In this document: one piece after another, positions 1 through 7,559 of the stretch
Numbering within the stretch: position 1 is the stretch's first letter
Layout: the number at the start of each line of letters is the position of its first letter
NCBI GenBank assembly: GCA_903904095.1
Contig: CAIVBF010000092.1
Span: 1 to 14,821, forward strand
DNA from: an uncultured bacterium
GTDB lineage: Bacteria; Patescibacteriota; Patescibacteriia; Patescibacteriales; UBA12465
Length of the DNA: 14,821 bases
Reading direction: 5' to 3'
The notes under the pieces: model-generated
Database searches by the model: none
What the model was told of the DNA's origin: nothing
Seen by the model: the letters and a program-made list of their open reading frames with translations, nothing else
Made by a program: the position numbers and the translations under genes

Positions 1-90
1 GGAAAACTTGATCGGCGCAATTTAAGATCTTTAGTAATTTTAAGCGTAGTTATAGTATTTATTTTATTTTTAAGTGCTCGCTGGCTTTAA
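1..90 (+). CDS. C-terminal end of an unidentified membrane protein (partial)
   Basis: Frame 1 is open from the first base to a TAA at 88-90 and encodes 29 residues. They start with a basic stretch (KLDRRNLR) followed by about 17 hydrophobic residues and a short tail ending SARWL. This looks like a C-terminal membrane helix with a positively charged flank on one side. The next gene starts 25 bases after this stop on the same strand, so the two are probably co-transcribed. The rest of the gene lies outside the window, and the family cannot be named from this tail. It could also be the end of an ORF that is open by chance, but the basic-hydrophobic layout and the tight spacing argue for a real gene. 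Confidence 0.5.
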   Translation, partial: GKLDRRNLRSLVILSVVIVFILFLSARWL

Positions 91-115
91 ATATTTATTT
101 TTCATTTTATATTCT

Positions 116-1261
116 ATGTCTGACCTAAAAAAATATCGTTTTTGGATTATAGTTGTGGTGGCTGTTTTGTGTGGTTTGTCGGCCGGAGTGCTTGGTGAAA
201 TTGTTACCAGAGTATATTTTTTAAAGGATTTTTCCGTTCCTTATCTTAGCAGCGATTTAAACATAAATGATTTAAACTCTAGCCGTTCTAATTTAGTTAT
301 TCGTGATGCTAAAAAAGTTGTTGTTAATGAAGATGTTAAAATTGGCGAAACTTTGAGTTCTCTAAAACCGGCTCTAGTTGGCATATTTAAAGAAACGGCG
401 ACTTCAACTTCGGCAGTTATTAAAAATAATTATTATCAATTAGACAAACCATTCTTGACCGGACTCGTGATTACGGCTGACGGCTGGGTAATGATTTCAA
501 TCCCAGCGGAACTAAAAAAGGATTTTAATTATAAGAATTTGGTTGTGGTAACCAGTGACCGCCGTAGTTATAAAATTGATAAGATTAATATTTTAAATAA
601 TGTTCCTGGTGATTTATATCTAGTCCATTTAAATGGCGCCCTTAATCTATCAATCAAAAAAAATATTACTCGTTCTGATTTAAGTTTAGGACAATCTTTA
701 TTGGTAGTTAAAAATATTAGCAGTATTTTACCAACATCCTTAGTCTCAATTGATAAAGGCCAAAAAGTACTAAGTAGCGACTCTTTGGAACTGCAGTTAA
801 CTCTGGCCGGTAATATTCCGGACACATTTAAACATTCTTTTGTTTTTAATTTGAATGGTGATCTTGTCGCCATTATTGATGAGAGTGGAAATGTTATTTC
901 GGTATTTGCTTATGATTCTTATCTGCAAAATATTTTGAAAAAAAATCCATCATTTCGGCCCTACTTAGGAGTCAATTATCTTGATCTAACTAATATAAAA
1001 CCGCTTGGTCTTAGCTTAGAGAAAGGAGCTTGGTTAATTGATTCTGAAGATAAGCTGGCTATTCTAAAAGATAGCCCGGCCCAATACGCCGGTCTTAAGG
1101 CCGGAGATGTTATTAGTTGGATTAATAATCAAGAAATTAATTCCGCTAATGACCTAGCCGACATAATAGCTACTTATAAATCTGGTGACTCTATCACAGT
1201 AACTTATTGGCGCAATGATCAGGAGCAAGAAACTAAAGTTATTTTGGGACAATTAAAATAA
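116..1261 (+). CDS. Membrane-anchored HtrA/S1C-like PDZ protein, protease site degenerate
   Basis: A 381-aa protein with an N-terminal membrane anchor (about residues 9-30), a trypsin-like region (about 90-260) and a C-terminal PDZ domain (about 283-378, starting with the YLGV carboxylate-binding loop). HtrA/DegP proteases degrade or chaperone misfolded proteins outside the membrane. The fold signature is recognisable: ITADGW at 119-124 matches the family's strand before the catalytic His, and PGDLYLV at 164-170 keeps the Asp (D166). However, the position of the His is P130 (the family NNHV is replaced by SIPA), and the GNSGG serine motif is replaced by DTFKHS (236-241) just before FNLNG. By family knowledge this should not hydrolyse peptides, so a PDZ-based binding or chaperone role is the inference. 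The ATG at 116 is preferred over an upstream GTG at 74 because that GTG lies inside the preceding gene. No SD is visible. It heads the glycolytic gene run, with 20 bases to pgk. Confidence 0.8.
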   Translation: MSDLKKYRFWIIVVVAVLCGLSAGVLGEIVTRVYFLKDFSVPYLSSDLNINDLNSSRSNLVIRDAKKVVVNEDVKIGETLSSLKPALVGIFKETATSTSAVIKNNYYQLDKPFLTGLVITADGWVMISIPAELKKDFNYKNLVVVTSDRRSYKIDKINILNNVPGDLYLVHLNGALNLSIKKNITRSDLSLGQSLLVVKNISSILPTSLVSIDKGQKVLSSDSLELQLTLAGNIPDTFKHSFVFNLNGDLVAIIDESGNVISVFAYDSYLQNILKKNPSFRPYLGVNYLDLTNIKPLGLSLEKGAWLIDSEDKLAILKDSPAQYAGLKAGDVISWINNQEINSANDLADIIATYKSGDSITVTYWRNDQEQETKVILGQLK

Positions 1262-1281
1262 GAAGTTTTAAATTTTATCCT

Positions 1282-2457
1282 ATGAGAATTAAATCAATTA
1301 ATAATTGTAAACAATTAAAAGGAAAAAGAGTTTTACTTAGAGTTGATTTTAATGTACCCCTAAAGAATGGGCGCGTGGTGGACGACTATAGAATTGTTTC
1401 CGGCTTAGGAACAATAAAGTATTTACTAGGAAAGGGCGCTAAGGTGATAATTGCGGCTCATTTAGGTGAGCCAAAGAATGGTTATGAGGAGACATTCTCT
1501 TTGAAACCGGTAGCCGCCTATTTACAGAAATTACTAAAAACAAAAATTAGATTCATTTCAGAAATTGATTCTAAAAAAATTACAAAGATTCTTGATTCCG
1601 CGCCAGACGGTGAAATCATTTTTTTAGAAAATTTGCGCTTTAATAAAGGCGAATTATCTGACGATGATATTTTCGCTAAACAATTAGCTAGTTTTTCCGA
1701 CCTTTATGTTAATGACGCTTTCTCCGTTTGCCATCGCAAACAAGCTTCCGTTTCTGCTATAAAAAAATATTTGCCATCTTATGCTGGTTTACTTCTGACT
1801 GAAGAAGTTAAGGCCTTAGCTAAAGTTTTAAAACCAAAGAAACCCTTGGTTGTTATTATCGGCGGTGCGAAAATAAGCACAAAAGCGCCTCTTATCTCAA
1901 AATTATATTCAGAAGCGAGCGAGATATTGATTGGCGGCGCGCTCGCTAATAATTTTTGGAAATTTCAAAATATTAATATCGGTAAATCTTTATATGATAA
2001 GGGCAGCGAAATTGATATCAAAAAATTTTTTAAACGCGGTAAATTAGCGCCAAAAATATTTTTACCGATTGATGTCGTTGTAGAAACTAAGGATGGAAGA
2101 GCTGTCTGCAAAAAACCAATGGATGTTTTAAGTAGTGATACGATATACGATATTGGTCCTGAAACAATTTCTCTATACGCCTCATTTATTAAAAAAGCAA
2201 AAACTTTAGTCTGGAACGGACCGATGGGGAAATTTGAAGAAAATAGTTTTAAACATGGGACTTTAAATATCGCAAGCTTAGTCGCATCTAGATCAAGAGG
2301 TCTGGCCTATGGCTTAATTGGCGGAGGGGAAACAGTTAATGCTTTAAAAATAACTAAAATGGAGGAATATGTTGACTGGGTTTCAACGGCCGGCGGAGCG
2401 ATGTTAACATTTTTAGGAGGAGAAAAAATGCCGGGCCTTGATAAAATTATTTATTAA
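1282..2457 (+). CDS. pgk: Phosphoglycerate kinase
   Basis: The product has 391 aa, the usual bacterial length. It belongs to the cytosolic glycolytic enzyme that moves phosphate between 1,3-bisphosphoglycerate and ADP to give 3-phosphoglycerate and ATP. The N-terminal half holds RVDFNVP (20-26), DDYR (R37), AHLGEP (59-64), ENLRF (R119) and VNDAF..HR (143-152). The C-terminal half holds GGAKIS.K (194-201), WNGPMGKFE (311-319), IGGGE (346-350) and STAGGA (368-373). Two changes are unusual for the family: the basic-patch Arg after HLG is E63, and the GGGD Asp that helps hold Mg-nucleotide is E350. STGGGA has also become STAGGA. The protein is otherwise complete, so activity is plausible but not certain. 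The ATG follows the PDZ gene by 20 bases without an SD, and enolase begins 14 bases later. Confidence 0.92.
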   Translation: MRIKSINNCKQLKGKRVLLRVDFNVPLKNGRVVDDYRIVSGLGTIKYLLGKGAKVIIAAHLGEPKNGYEETFSLKPVAAYLQKLLKTKIRFISEIDSKKITKILDSAPDGEIIFLENLRFNKGELSDDDIFAKQLASFSDLYVNDAFSVCHRKQASVSAIKKYLPSYAGLLLTEEVKALAKVLKPKKPLVVIIGGAKISTKAPLISKLYSEASEILIGGALANNFWKFQNINIGKSLYDKGSEIDIKKFFKRGKLAPKIFLPIDVVVETKDGRAVCKKPMDVLSSDTIYDIGPETISLYASFIKKAKTLVWNGPMGKFEENSFKHGTLNIASLVASRSRGLAYGLIGGGETVNALKITKMEEYVDWVSTAGGAMLTFLGGEKMPGLDKIIY

Positions 2458-2471
2458 TTTTCTTAAAATAT

Positions 2472-3722
2472 ATGGCAACCATAAAAGATATTAGCGCCCG
2501 AGAAATTTTAGATTCGCGAGGTTATCCGACTATTGAGGCCAAGATTGTTTTGAGTAATAATATTAGCGCTATCGCTAGCGTTCCCAGCGGATTATTAAAG
2601 AGTTCTTATGAATCAAAAGAACTGCGCGATAATGATTTAAAGAGATACGAGGGTTTCGGAGTGCTAAGAGCGATAAAAAAAATTTCTGAAATTATTGGGC
2701 CGAAATTAATCGGTCATAATATCTCTAAGCAAGCGGAAATTGATCAGATATTAATTGACTTAGATGGAACGAAAGATAAGAGTAATTTAGGAACTAACAC
2801 AACTTTAGCCGTTTCTTTAGCTTGCGCCCGTGCTGCCGCCAAAAGCGAAAAGATTGAATTGTTTTCTTATTTACAAAAAACTTTTAAGTTTACTGATTTA
2901 AAAATGCCAGTGCCTTTTTTTAATATTTTTAATGGTGGCGAGCATGCTGATACTAATTTAGATTTTCAAGAATTCATTATTATCCCCCAGGCTAAAGACA
3001 TTTTTAAAAATATTGAAATTGGCGCGGCGGTCTTTCACGAGCTGGGTCATGTATTAGAGGAATCTGGTTATGATACTGATCTCGGTAGTGAAGGCGGCTA
3101 TGCTCCTGATCTTGATTCCAGTGTTGAAGCCTTGGAACTCATTTTAGCAGCGGCCATTAGAGCTAACTATAAACCAGGGAATGATTTAAAATTAGGCATA
3201 AATATTGGCTCATCTATATTATATGATAATGATTCTGGTAAATATTTATTTAGCCTTGGTAATGGCTCGCTTAACTCCTTAGACCTTATTAGTTTATATG
3301 AAGATTGGTTTAAAAAATATCCCTTTATTTACTTGGAGGATGCTTTAGCGGAGAATGCTTATAAAGATTGGGGAGAATTAACGGCCGCTTTGGGCGATAA
3401 AATGATAATTGCTGGTTCTAATCTATTTGCGACTAAGACCGACCGTTTACGGGATGGATTAAAAACAAAATCAGCTAACGCTATCGTTATTAAGCCTAAC
3501 CAGGCAGGGACCTTGACGGAAACTGTAGATTGTATAAGATTAGCCAAGACTCATGGGTATAAAATAATAATCTCTCAACGGGGAGCTGAGACTAATGACG
3601 ATTTTATAGCTGATTTAGCTGTTGCCGTTTCCGCTGATTATTTAAAAGCCGGCTCTCTGTCCCGAGGGGAAAGAATCGCTAAATATAATCGTTTAATGGA
3701 AATCGCTGAGCAAATTAAATAA
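2472..3722 (+). CDS. Enolase homologue with altered metal-binding site
   Basis: The product has 416 aa and aligns along its whole length with enolase (2-phosphoglycerate to phosphoenolpyruvate, Mg dependent). It opens with REILDSRGYPTIEA and keeps GGEHAD (H158), DFQEF (E167), SEGGYAP (E207), LED (E289), VIKPNQ.GTLTET (K341), R370, and LKAGS.SRGER (K392). By alignment from memory to yeast/E. coli enolase, the Mg ligand Asp246 is N244 and Asp320 is S316 (GDDL has become GSNL). The flexible-loop SGASTG is SGLLKS, losing the second-Mg Ser (L42). The catalytic-loop SHR is SQR (Q369) and the Asp of GDEGG is S206. Fold and catalytic lysines persist while two of three primary metal ligands are gone, so normal enolase activity is doubtful and the symbol eno is left open. 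No SD is visible before the ATG. It sits between pgk and the mutase homologue, 35 bases before the latter. Confidence 0.88.
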   Translation: MATIKDISAREILDSRGYPTIEAKIVLSNNISAIASVPSGLLKSSYESKELRDNDLKRYEGFGVLRAIKKISEIIGPKLIGHNISKQAEIDQILIDLDGTKDKSNLGTNTTLAVSLACARAAAKSEKIELFSYLQKTFKFTDLKMPVPFFNIFNGGEHADTNLDFQEFIIIPQAKDIFKNIEIGAAVFHELGHVLEESGYDTDLGSEGGYAPDLDSSVEALELILAAAIRANYKPGNDLKLGINIGSSILYDNDSGKYLFSLGNGSLNSLDLISLYEDWFKKYPFIYLEDALAENAYKDWGELTAALGDKMIIAGSNLFATKTDRLRDGLKTKSANAIVIKPNQAGTLTETVDCIRLAKTHGYKIIISQRGAETNDDFIADLAVAVSADYLKAGSLSRGERIAKYNRLMEIAEQIK

Positions 3723-3757
3723 ACTATACATTGCTTTAATTAATAATAATTAAGATT

Positions 3758-4651
3758 ATGTCTGAAGATTCTTCTTCTGATGATAGTATAAATATAAACC
3801 GCCCAAAACCGGTTGTCTTATTATTAATTGATGGCTGGGGAGTCGCTCCTTTAAATGAAGCTAATGTTTTCTCTTCGGCGCGTATCCCGGTATTTTTAAG
3901 TTTTATCAAGGAATACCCGGTCGCTGTTTTAAAATCCTTTGGAAAAAATTTAAATTTAAATTATTTAAATTTAGGACTAGGGCAGAAATTGACCAGCGAG
4001 AATATTGAACTCCAGCCCGGGCTTACTAATGCCATCGCTAAAGCTGGCTTAAAGCAATTAAAAATTTCGGAGACAGAAAGATTTGCCGCTATCACCCATT
4101 TCTTTAATGGTCTTAACGAAAATAAAGAAAATAGTGAACATTGGGTTATAGTCTCTTCCGAATCAAGCGTTTCTAATCATAAATCGGTTTTGGCTCTTAA
4201 AAGAAGTTTTAAGGAGATTACTCGGGCGATTAATGAAGATAAATATAATTTTATTTTAGTTTCCTGGCCCCTTTTGGATTTAGTCTCGGCGACTGGAGAT
4301 TTTGAAGATGTTAAAAAAGCGGTTGAAACTTTAGATACTTATTTGAAAAAAGTTTCCATTGCCGTCCAAAGCAAAGGAGGAGTCCTGATCGTCAGTGCAA
4401 CTCATGGCAACGTTGAAAAAATAAAAAATGTTTTGACTGAACTGATTGATAATGAAATTACTGATAACCCAGTTCCTTTCCTTATTGTCGGCGAAGAATT
4501 TAAAGGCAAGACGATTGGCTTAACTGACACTATGGATGATGATTTGAGTTTATTAGAAGCAGCCGGGGATTTATCTGATATCGCCCCGACTATATTAAAA
4601 ATTTTAGGAATAGAAAAACCAGATAACATGAAAGGAAATAGTTTAATTTAA
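3758..4651 (+). CDS. Truncated iPGM-like (alkaline phosphatase superfamily) protein
   Basis: The product has 297 aa, whereas cofactor-independent phosphoglycerate mutase (GpmI, interconverts 3- and 2-phosphoglycerate) is about 510. After an acidic Ser-rich tail (1-14) come the iPGM start LLLIDGWG (D25) and the block EYP..LKSFG. Then about nine residues that carry GNSEVGH with the nucleophilic Ser are absent, and NLGLGQ (71-76) runs almost directly into ELQPGL. This skips the whole phosphotransferase insert domain. The remaining phosphatase-fold half is clear: AGLKQLKISETERF, HFFNGL, KAVETLD, ATHGNVE and TDNPVP, with DIAPTILKILGI near the end. Metal ligands by alignment from memory: D25, D174 and H216 are kept, but the others are A178 (for His407), T215 (for Asp444) and I234 (for His462). 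Mutase activity is therefore not expected. It is one uninterrupted frame with conserved flanks, so not a frameshift. A binding or regulatory role is inference. Confidence 0.82.
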   Translation: MSEDSSSDDSININRPKPVVLLLIDGWGVAPLNEANVFSSARIPVFLSFIKEYPVAVLKSFGKNLNLNYLNLGLGQKLTSENIELQPGLTNAIAKAGLKQLKISETERFAAITHFFNGLNENKENSEHWVIVSSESSVSNHKSVLALKRSFKEITRAINEDKYNFILVSWPLLDLVSATGDFEDVKKAVETLDTYLKKVSIAVQSKGGVLIVSATHGNVEKIKNVLTELIDNEITDNPVPFLIVGEEFKGKTIGLTDTMDDDLSLLEAAGDLSDIAPTILKILGIEKPDNMKGNSLI

Positions 4652-4660
4652 TATATAAAA

Positions 4661-4684
4661 CCGACCCGGTGTCGGAGAAGGAGG
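4661..4684 (+). promoter_or_regulatory. Hairpin directly followed by a strong Shine-Dalgarno
   Basis: A 5-bp GC-rich stem (CCGAC 4661-4665 with GTCGG 4671-4675, loop CCGGT) is followed two bases later by AAGGAGG at 4678-4684. The SD sits seven bases before the ATG at 4692. The genes upstream in this operon have no visible SD, so this site stands out. The hairpin could be a processing or stabilising element that separates this cistron from the long mRNA upstream, or a local translation control. The structure is seen, the role is inferred. Confidence 0.55.
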
Positions 4685-4691
4685 AAAAAAA

Positions 4692-4976
4692 ATGGCTGGC
4701 AAATGTTCTTTCAATGATTCAGAACTAGCTATCTTAGCTACTCTGAATACGAAGTTAAATTTGGGTCTAGACTCAAATGCTCAGAAAACCCCGGATGGTG
4801 TTAGGTTAATTGTTAGGGAACTAACAAATCAAAAATGGCATATCCGTGATTTGCATGATAATGGTATTAGTCTTCGCAGCGTCGGAGTAATTTACCTGAA
4901 AATTAAGGGTCTATTCGGTTATCCGTATAATCCATTTGGAAACTTGGGAATAAAAAAAGAGAGTTTCACTTACTGA
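4692..4976 (+). CDS. Small protein of unknown function
   Basis: A 94-aa protein of unrecognised family. It is mostly polar, with no signal peptide or clear membrane helix. The N-terminal part (7-25) is a likely helix (SELAILATLNTKLNLGL). The middle (about 37-80) alternates charged and hydrophobic residues and includes the stretch IRDLHDNGISLRSVG, which has a faint look of a helix-turn-helix or protein-binding segment but no motif that can be named. The C-terminus is aromatic and Gly/Pro rich (GYPYNPFGNLG). The start is supported by an AAGGAGG SD at ideal spacing. It is last in the forward run, 40 bases after the mutase homologue, and ends with TGA just before a bidirectional terminator. A separate promoter is possible but none is convincing. 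Confidence 0.7.
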   Translation: MAGKCSFNDSELAILATLNTKLNLGLDSNAQKTPDGVRLIVRELTNQKWHIRDLHDNGISLRSVGVIYLKIKGLFGYPYNPFGNLGIKKESFTY

Positions 4977-5013
4977 AAAATGGAGATGGAAACCGAAAAA
5001 AAGTTGTAAAAAA

Positions 5014-5048
5014 AAGCGGATGAGAAAAATAAATTTCTTCATCCGCTT
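5014..5048. terminator. Bidirectional intrinsic terminator
   Basis: A perfect 10-bp stem (AAGCGGATGA 5014-5023 with TCATCCGCTT 5039-5048) can be extended by three pairs past a bulged T. On the plus strand it is followed by CTTTTT, and on the minus strand by an unbroken run of T (the A-run just left of 5014). It lies between the converging 94-aa gene and the DUF212 gene and can end transcription from both sides. Confidence 0.85.
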
Positions 5049-5072
5049 CTTTTTATATAAGAGAGATTTTAT

Positions 5073-5504
5073 TTAGAATAAATACCAAGCAATCAAACTT
5101 GTAACAATGCCGACAACCGCGCCGACTAGAACTTGCATCGGAGTATGGCCAATACGTTCCAGTTGTTTTGGGTAACTTCTATCTAAGAATTCATCTTCTT
5201 TTAAATCCTTAACAAGAATATTAAGAGTCCGGCCATGAGCGCCTAAATAATTTCTTAAACCGATTGCATCGGTAATAACGATGGCGGCAAAGACAAAACT
5301 GATTGCAAAAAGAGAGGAACTCAAGCCATCCTTTAAGCCGATAATAGATACGAGCCCGACAACTACGGCCGTATGACCACTAGGCATGTCGGAGTAAGCA
5401 AATAAATCATGTAAGGTTATTTTATGGTTTAGAGAACGGATAAAAACTTTGGTTCCTTGAGCCAGAATAAAAGAAACAATCGGACAAATTAAATAAATAT
5501 ACAT
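5073..5504 (-). CDS. Divergent PAP2 (DUF212) family membrane protein
   Basis: A 143-aa integral membrane protein matching the DUF212/divergent PAP2 family by its three blocks: DMPSGHTA (39-46), TDAIGLRNYLGAHGRTLN (78-95) and RIGHTPMQVLVGAVVG (117-132). These resemble the phosphate-binding motifs of PAP2 phosphatases (SGHT and a late His), so a lipid-phosphate phosphatase role is possible but untested for this family. Hydrophobic segments are at about 2-20, 45-60, 63-80 and 124-143. Length is close to the family's usual size. It starts only three bases after the gyrB stop on the same strand, so it is translated from the gyrB transcript. The shared terminator lies just downstream. Confidence 0.85.
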   Translation of the reverse strand: MYIYLICPIVSFILAQGTKVFIRSLNHKITLHDLFAYSDMPSGHTAVVVGLVSIIGLKDGLSSSLFAISFVFAAIVITDAIGLRNYLGAHGRTLNILVKDLKEDEFLDRSYPKQLERIGHTPMQVLVGAVVGIVTSLIAWYLF

Positions 5505-5507
5505 ATT

Positions 5508-7559
5508 TTAGATATCTAAATTCTCTACTTTCTTAGCGTGGGTGGTAATAAAGTTTTTACGCGGGGCAACGTTATCACCCATTAACATGTCAAAGATTTG
5601 ATCTGCCTTGGCAGCATCTTCAACGGTAACTTGTTTAACGATTCTTTTCTCCGGATCCATTGTTGTTTCCCATAACTGGGACGGATTCATTTCACCTAAA
5701 CCTTTGTATCGTTGAATATTAATCTTAGTATTTGTTTTCTTATCACCTTTACCTTTTTTAGAATTTTCTTCCTCAGCTTCGTTTTCTTCCGTCTCTCCTT
5801 CAATTTCTAAAGTTTCTCCTTCATCATCCTCTTCGCCGATCTCCGCATCTTTTAGATTCCCGCCAAGTTCAATTATTATTTGATCTTTTTCTTCATCACT
5901 ATAAGCATATCTAACGCTTGTCCCTTTTCTTAATTGATATAAAGGCGGTTGAGCGATATAAATATGTCCGCCGGTGACTAGGGTCGGGAAATGACGGAAA
6001 AATAATGTTAAAAGCAATGTTCTAATATGAGCGCCGTCAACATCAGCATCGGTCATAATAATAATCCTATGGTAGCGAAGTTTATCTAAATCTACTTGAT
6101 CGTCAATATTAGTACCAAGAGCAATGACTAAATTTTTGATTTCAGTATTAGCAAGCATTTTATCTAAACGAGCGCGTTCAACATTTAAAATTTTTCCTCT
6201 TAGAGGAAGAATCGCTTGGAATTTTCGGTTTCTCCCTTGTTTAGCGCTGCCTCCAGCCGAGTCCCCCTCAACAATATACAATTCACACTCTTCAGGGTGG
6301 CGACTTGAACAATCAGCCAATTTCCCAGGCAAAGTCATTCCTTCTAAAGCGCCTTTTCTAAGAATAGTTGCTCTAGCCGTTCTAGCCGCCAGACGAGCCT
6401 GGGCAGAAAGAACACATTTTCCAACGATCGCTTCGCCCTCTTTTGGGTGTTCTTCTAAAAAAGTATTAAAAGCTTCACCAAAAATTTGTTCAACATAAGT
6501 TTTCATTTCGGTGTTACCGAGTTTGCCTTTAGTTTGTCCTTCAAATTGCGGGTCAGGGAGCTTAACGCTAATAATAGCGGTTAAACCTTCTCGGACATCT
6601 TCACCGCTTAAATTTTCTTGTTTTTCTTTTAGTAAATTTTTATTTCGGGCGTAGTTATTTAATGTTCTAGTTAGAGCGGTTCTGAAACCAATCATGTGAG
6701 TTCCGCCTTCTGGGTTATGAATATTATTAGCAAATGACAAAACAGTTTCATTATATTCATCGTTATATTGCAAGGCCACCTCAATTTTACAGTCCTTTAT
6801 ATCCTTATCAATGTAAAAGATAGTCTCGTTTTTAACGGTCTTATTTCTATGTAATGATTTAATATAAGATTTAATACCACCTTCAAAATGGAATTTATAT
6901 TTTTTAGGGCGATGGCCATCTCTTTTATCAAAAACGCTGATTGTGATTCCTTTAGTTAGATAAGACTGCTGTCTTAAACGATCAAGAATTTTGCCCCAAT
7001 TAAATTCTAATTCAGTAAAAATAGTTGCGTCTGGTTTAAAGGTAATCGTTGTTCCGGTTTCTTTTGAGTTTCCAACCGCTTTAACCGGTTTTTGAGGAAT
7101 ACCTTTTTTGTATTCTTGTTCAAAAGATTTGCCGTCGCGTCTTACCTCGGCTTTTAGATATTCACTTAAAGCATTAACCACGGAAACGCCAACACCGTGC
7201 AATCCTCCTGATACTTTATATCCACCACCACCGAATTTTCCACCGGCGTGTAATTTAGTTAATACAGTCTCTAGAGCAGAAACTCCGGTTGTCTTCATTT
7301 TATCAACCGGGATGCCACGGCCATTATCAGCTTCCGAAACCATCCCGTCAGGAAGAAGGGAGACGGAAACTTGAGTCGCGTAACCAGCCATTGCTTCGTC
7401 AATAGAATTATCTACCACTTCCCAAATTAGATGATGCAAACCAGCGCTAGAAGTTGAGCCGATGTACATTCCCGGGCGTTTTCTGACCGGATCAAGCCCT
7501 TCAAGGACGGTAATCGCATCAGCCCCGTAATCATTGTTCTTTTTCTTATCTTCAGACAT
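5508..7559 (-). CDS. gyrB: DNA gyrase subunit B (type IIA topoisomerase ATPase subunit)
   Basis: The product has 683 aa. GyrB pairs with GyrA to introduce negative supercoils using ATP. Order of motifs: GHKL ATPase with EVVDNSIDEA (47-56), DNGRGIP (78-84) and GGLHGVG (118-124); transducer region (about 220-400); TOPRIM with EGDSAGG (431-437), PLRGKILNVE (452-461) and metal-binding DADVD (504-508); and the C-terminal block QRYKGLGEMNP (616-626). All expected catalytic residues seen are present. An acidic, Lys-ended low-complexity insert at about 570-612 sits between the TOPRIM core and QRYKGLGE. The start MSEDKKK at 7559 is chosen because homologous sequence begins just after it. An in-frame ATG 27 codons upstream would add an unlikely basic tail covering the leader. 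ParE is the alternative, but a standalone gyrB without parC/gyrA next door fits GyrB better. Confidence 0.93.
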   Translation of the reverse strand: MSEDKKKNNDYGADAITVLEGLDPVRKRPGMYIGSTSSAGLHHLIWEVVDNSIDEAMAGYATQVSVSLLPDGMVSEADNGRGIPVDKMKTTGVSALETVLTKLHAGGKFGGGGYKVSGGLHGVGVSVVNALSEYLKAEVRRDGKSFEQEYKKGIPQKPVKAVGNSKETGTTITFKPDATIFTELEFNWGKILDRLRQQSYLTKGITISVFDKRDGHRPKKYKFHFEGGIKSYIKSLHRNKTVKNETIFYIDKDIKDCKIEVALQYNDEYNETVLSFANNIHNPEGGTHMIGFRTALTRTLNNYARNKNLLKEKQENLSGEDVREGLTAIISVKLPDPQFEGQTKGKLGNTEMKTYVEQIFGEAFNTFLEEHPKEGEAIVGKCVLSAQARLAARTARATILRKGALEGMTLPGKLADCSSRHPEECELYIVEGDSAGGSAKQGRNRKFQAILPLRGKILNVERARLDKMLANTEIKNLVIALGTNIDDQVDLDKLRYHRIIIMTDADVDGAHIRTLLLTLFFRHFPTLVTGGHIYIAQPPLYQLRKGTSVRYAYSDEEKDQIIIELGGNLKDAEIGEEDDEGETLEIEGETEENEAEEENSKKGKGDKKTNTKINIQRYKGLGEMNPSQLWETTMDPEKRIVKQVTVEDAAKADQIFDMLMGDNVAPRKNFITTHAKKVENLDI

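Noticed and set aside
74..115. Upstream GTG start extending the HtrA-like protein by 14 residues
   Set aside because: It overlaps the preceding gene's last codons, and the ATG at 116 gives a normal anchor topology (short charged start then helix).
3758..4651. Frameshift or assembly break as the reason for the short mutase homologue
   Set aside because: Conserved sequence lies on both sides of the missing part in one continuous frame, and no leftover transferase-domain sequence is found in nearby frames.
6124..6498. Open frames on the plus strand within gyrB and other antisense frames (for example 568-873, 3359-3547, 13096-13356)
   Set aside because: They are shadows of well-supported genes on the other strand, with no SD and no recognisable protein features.
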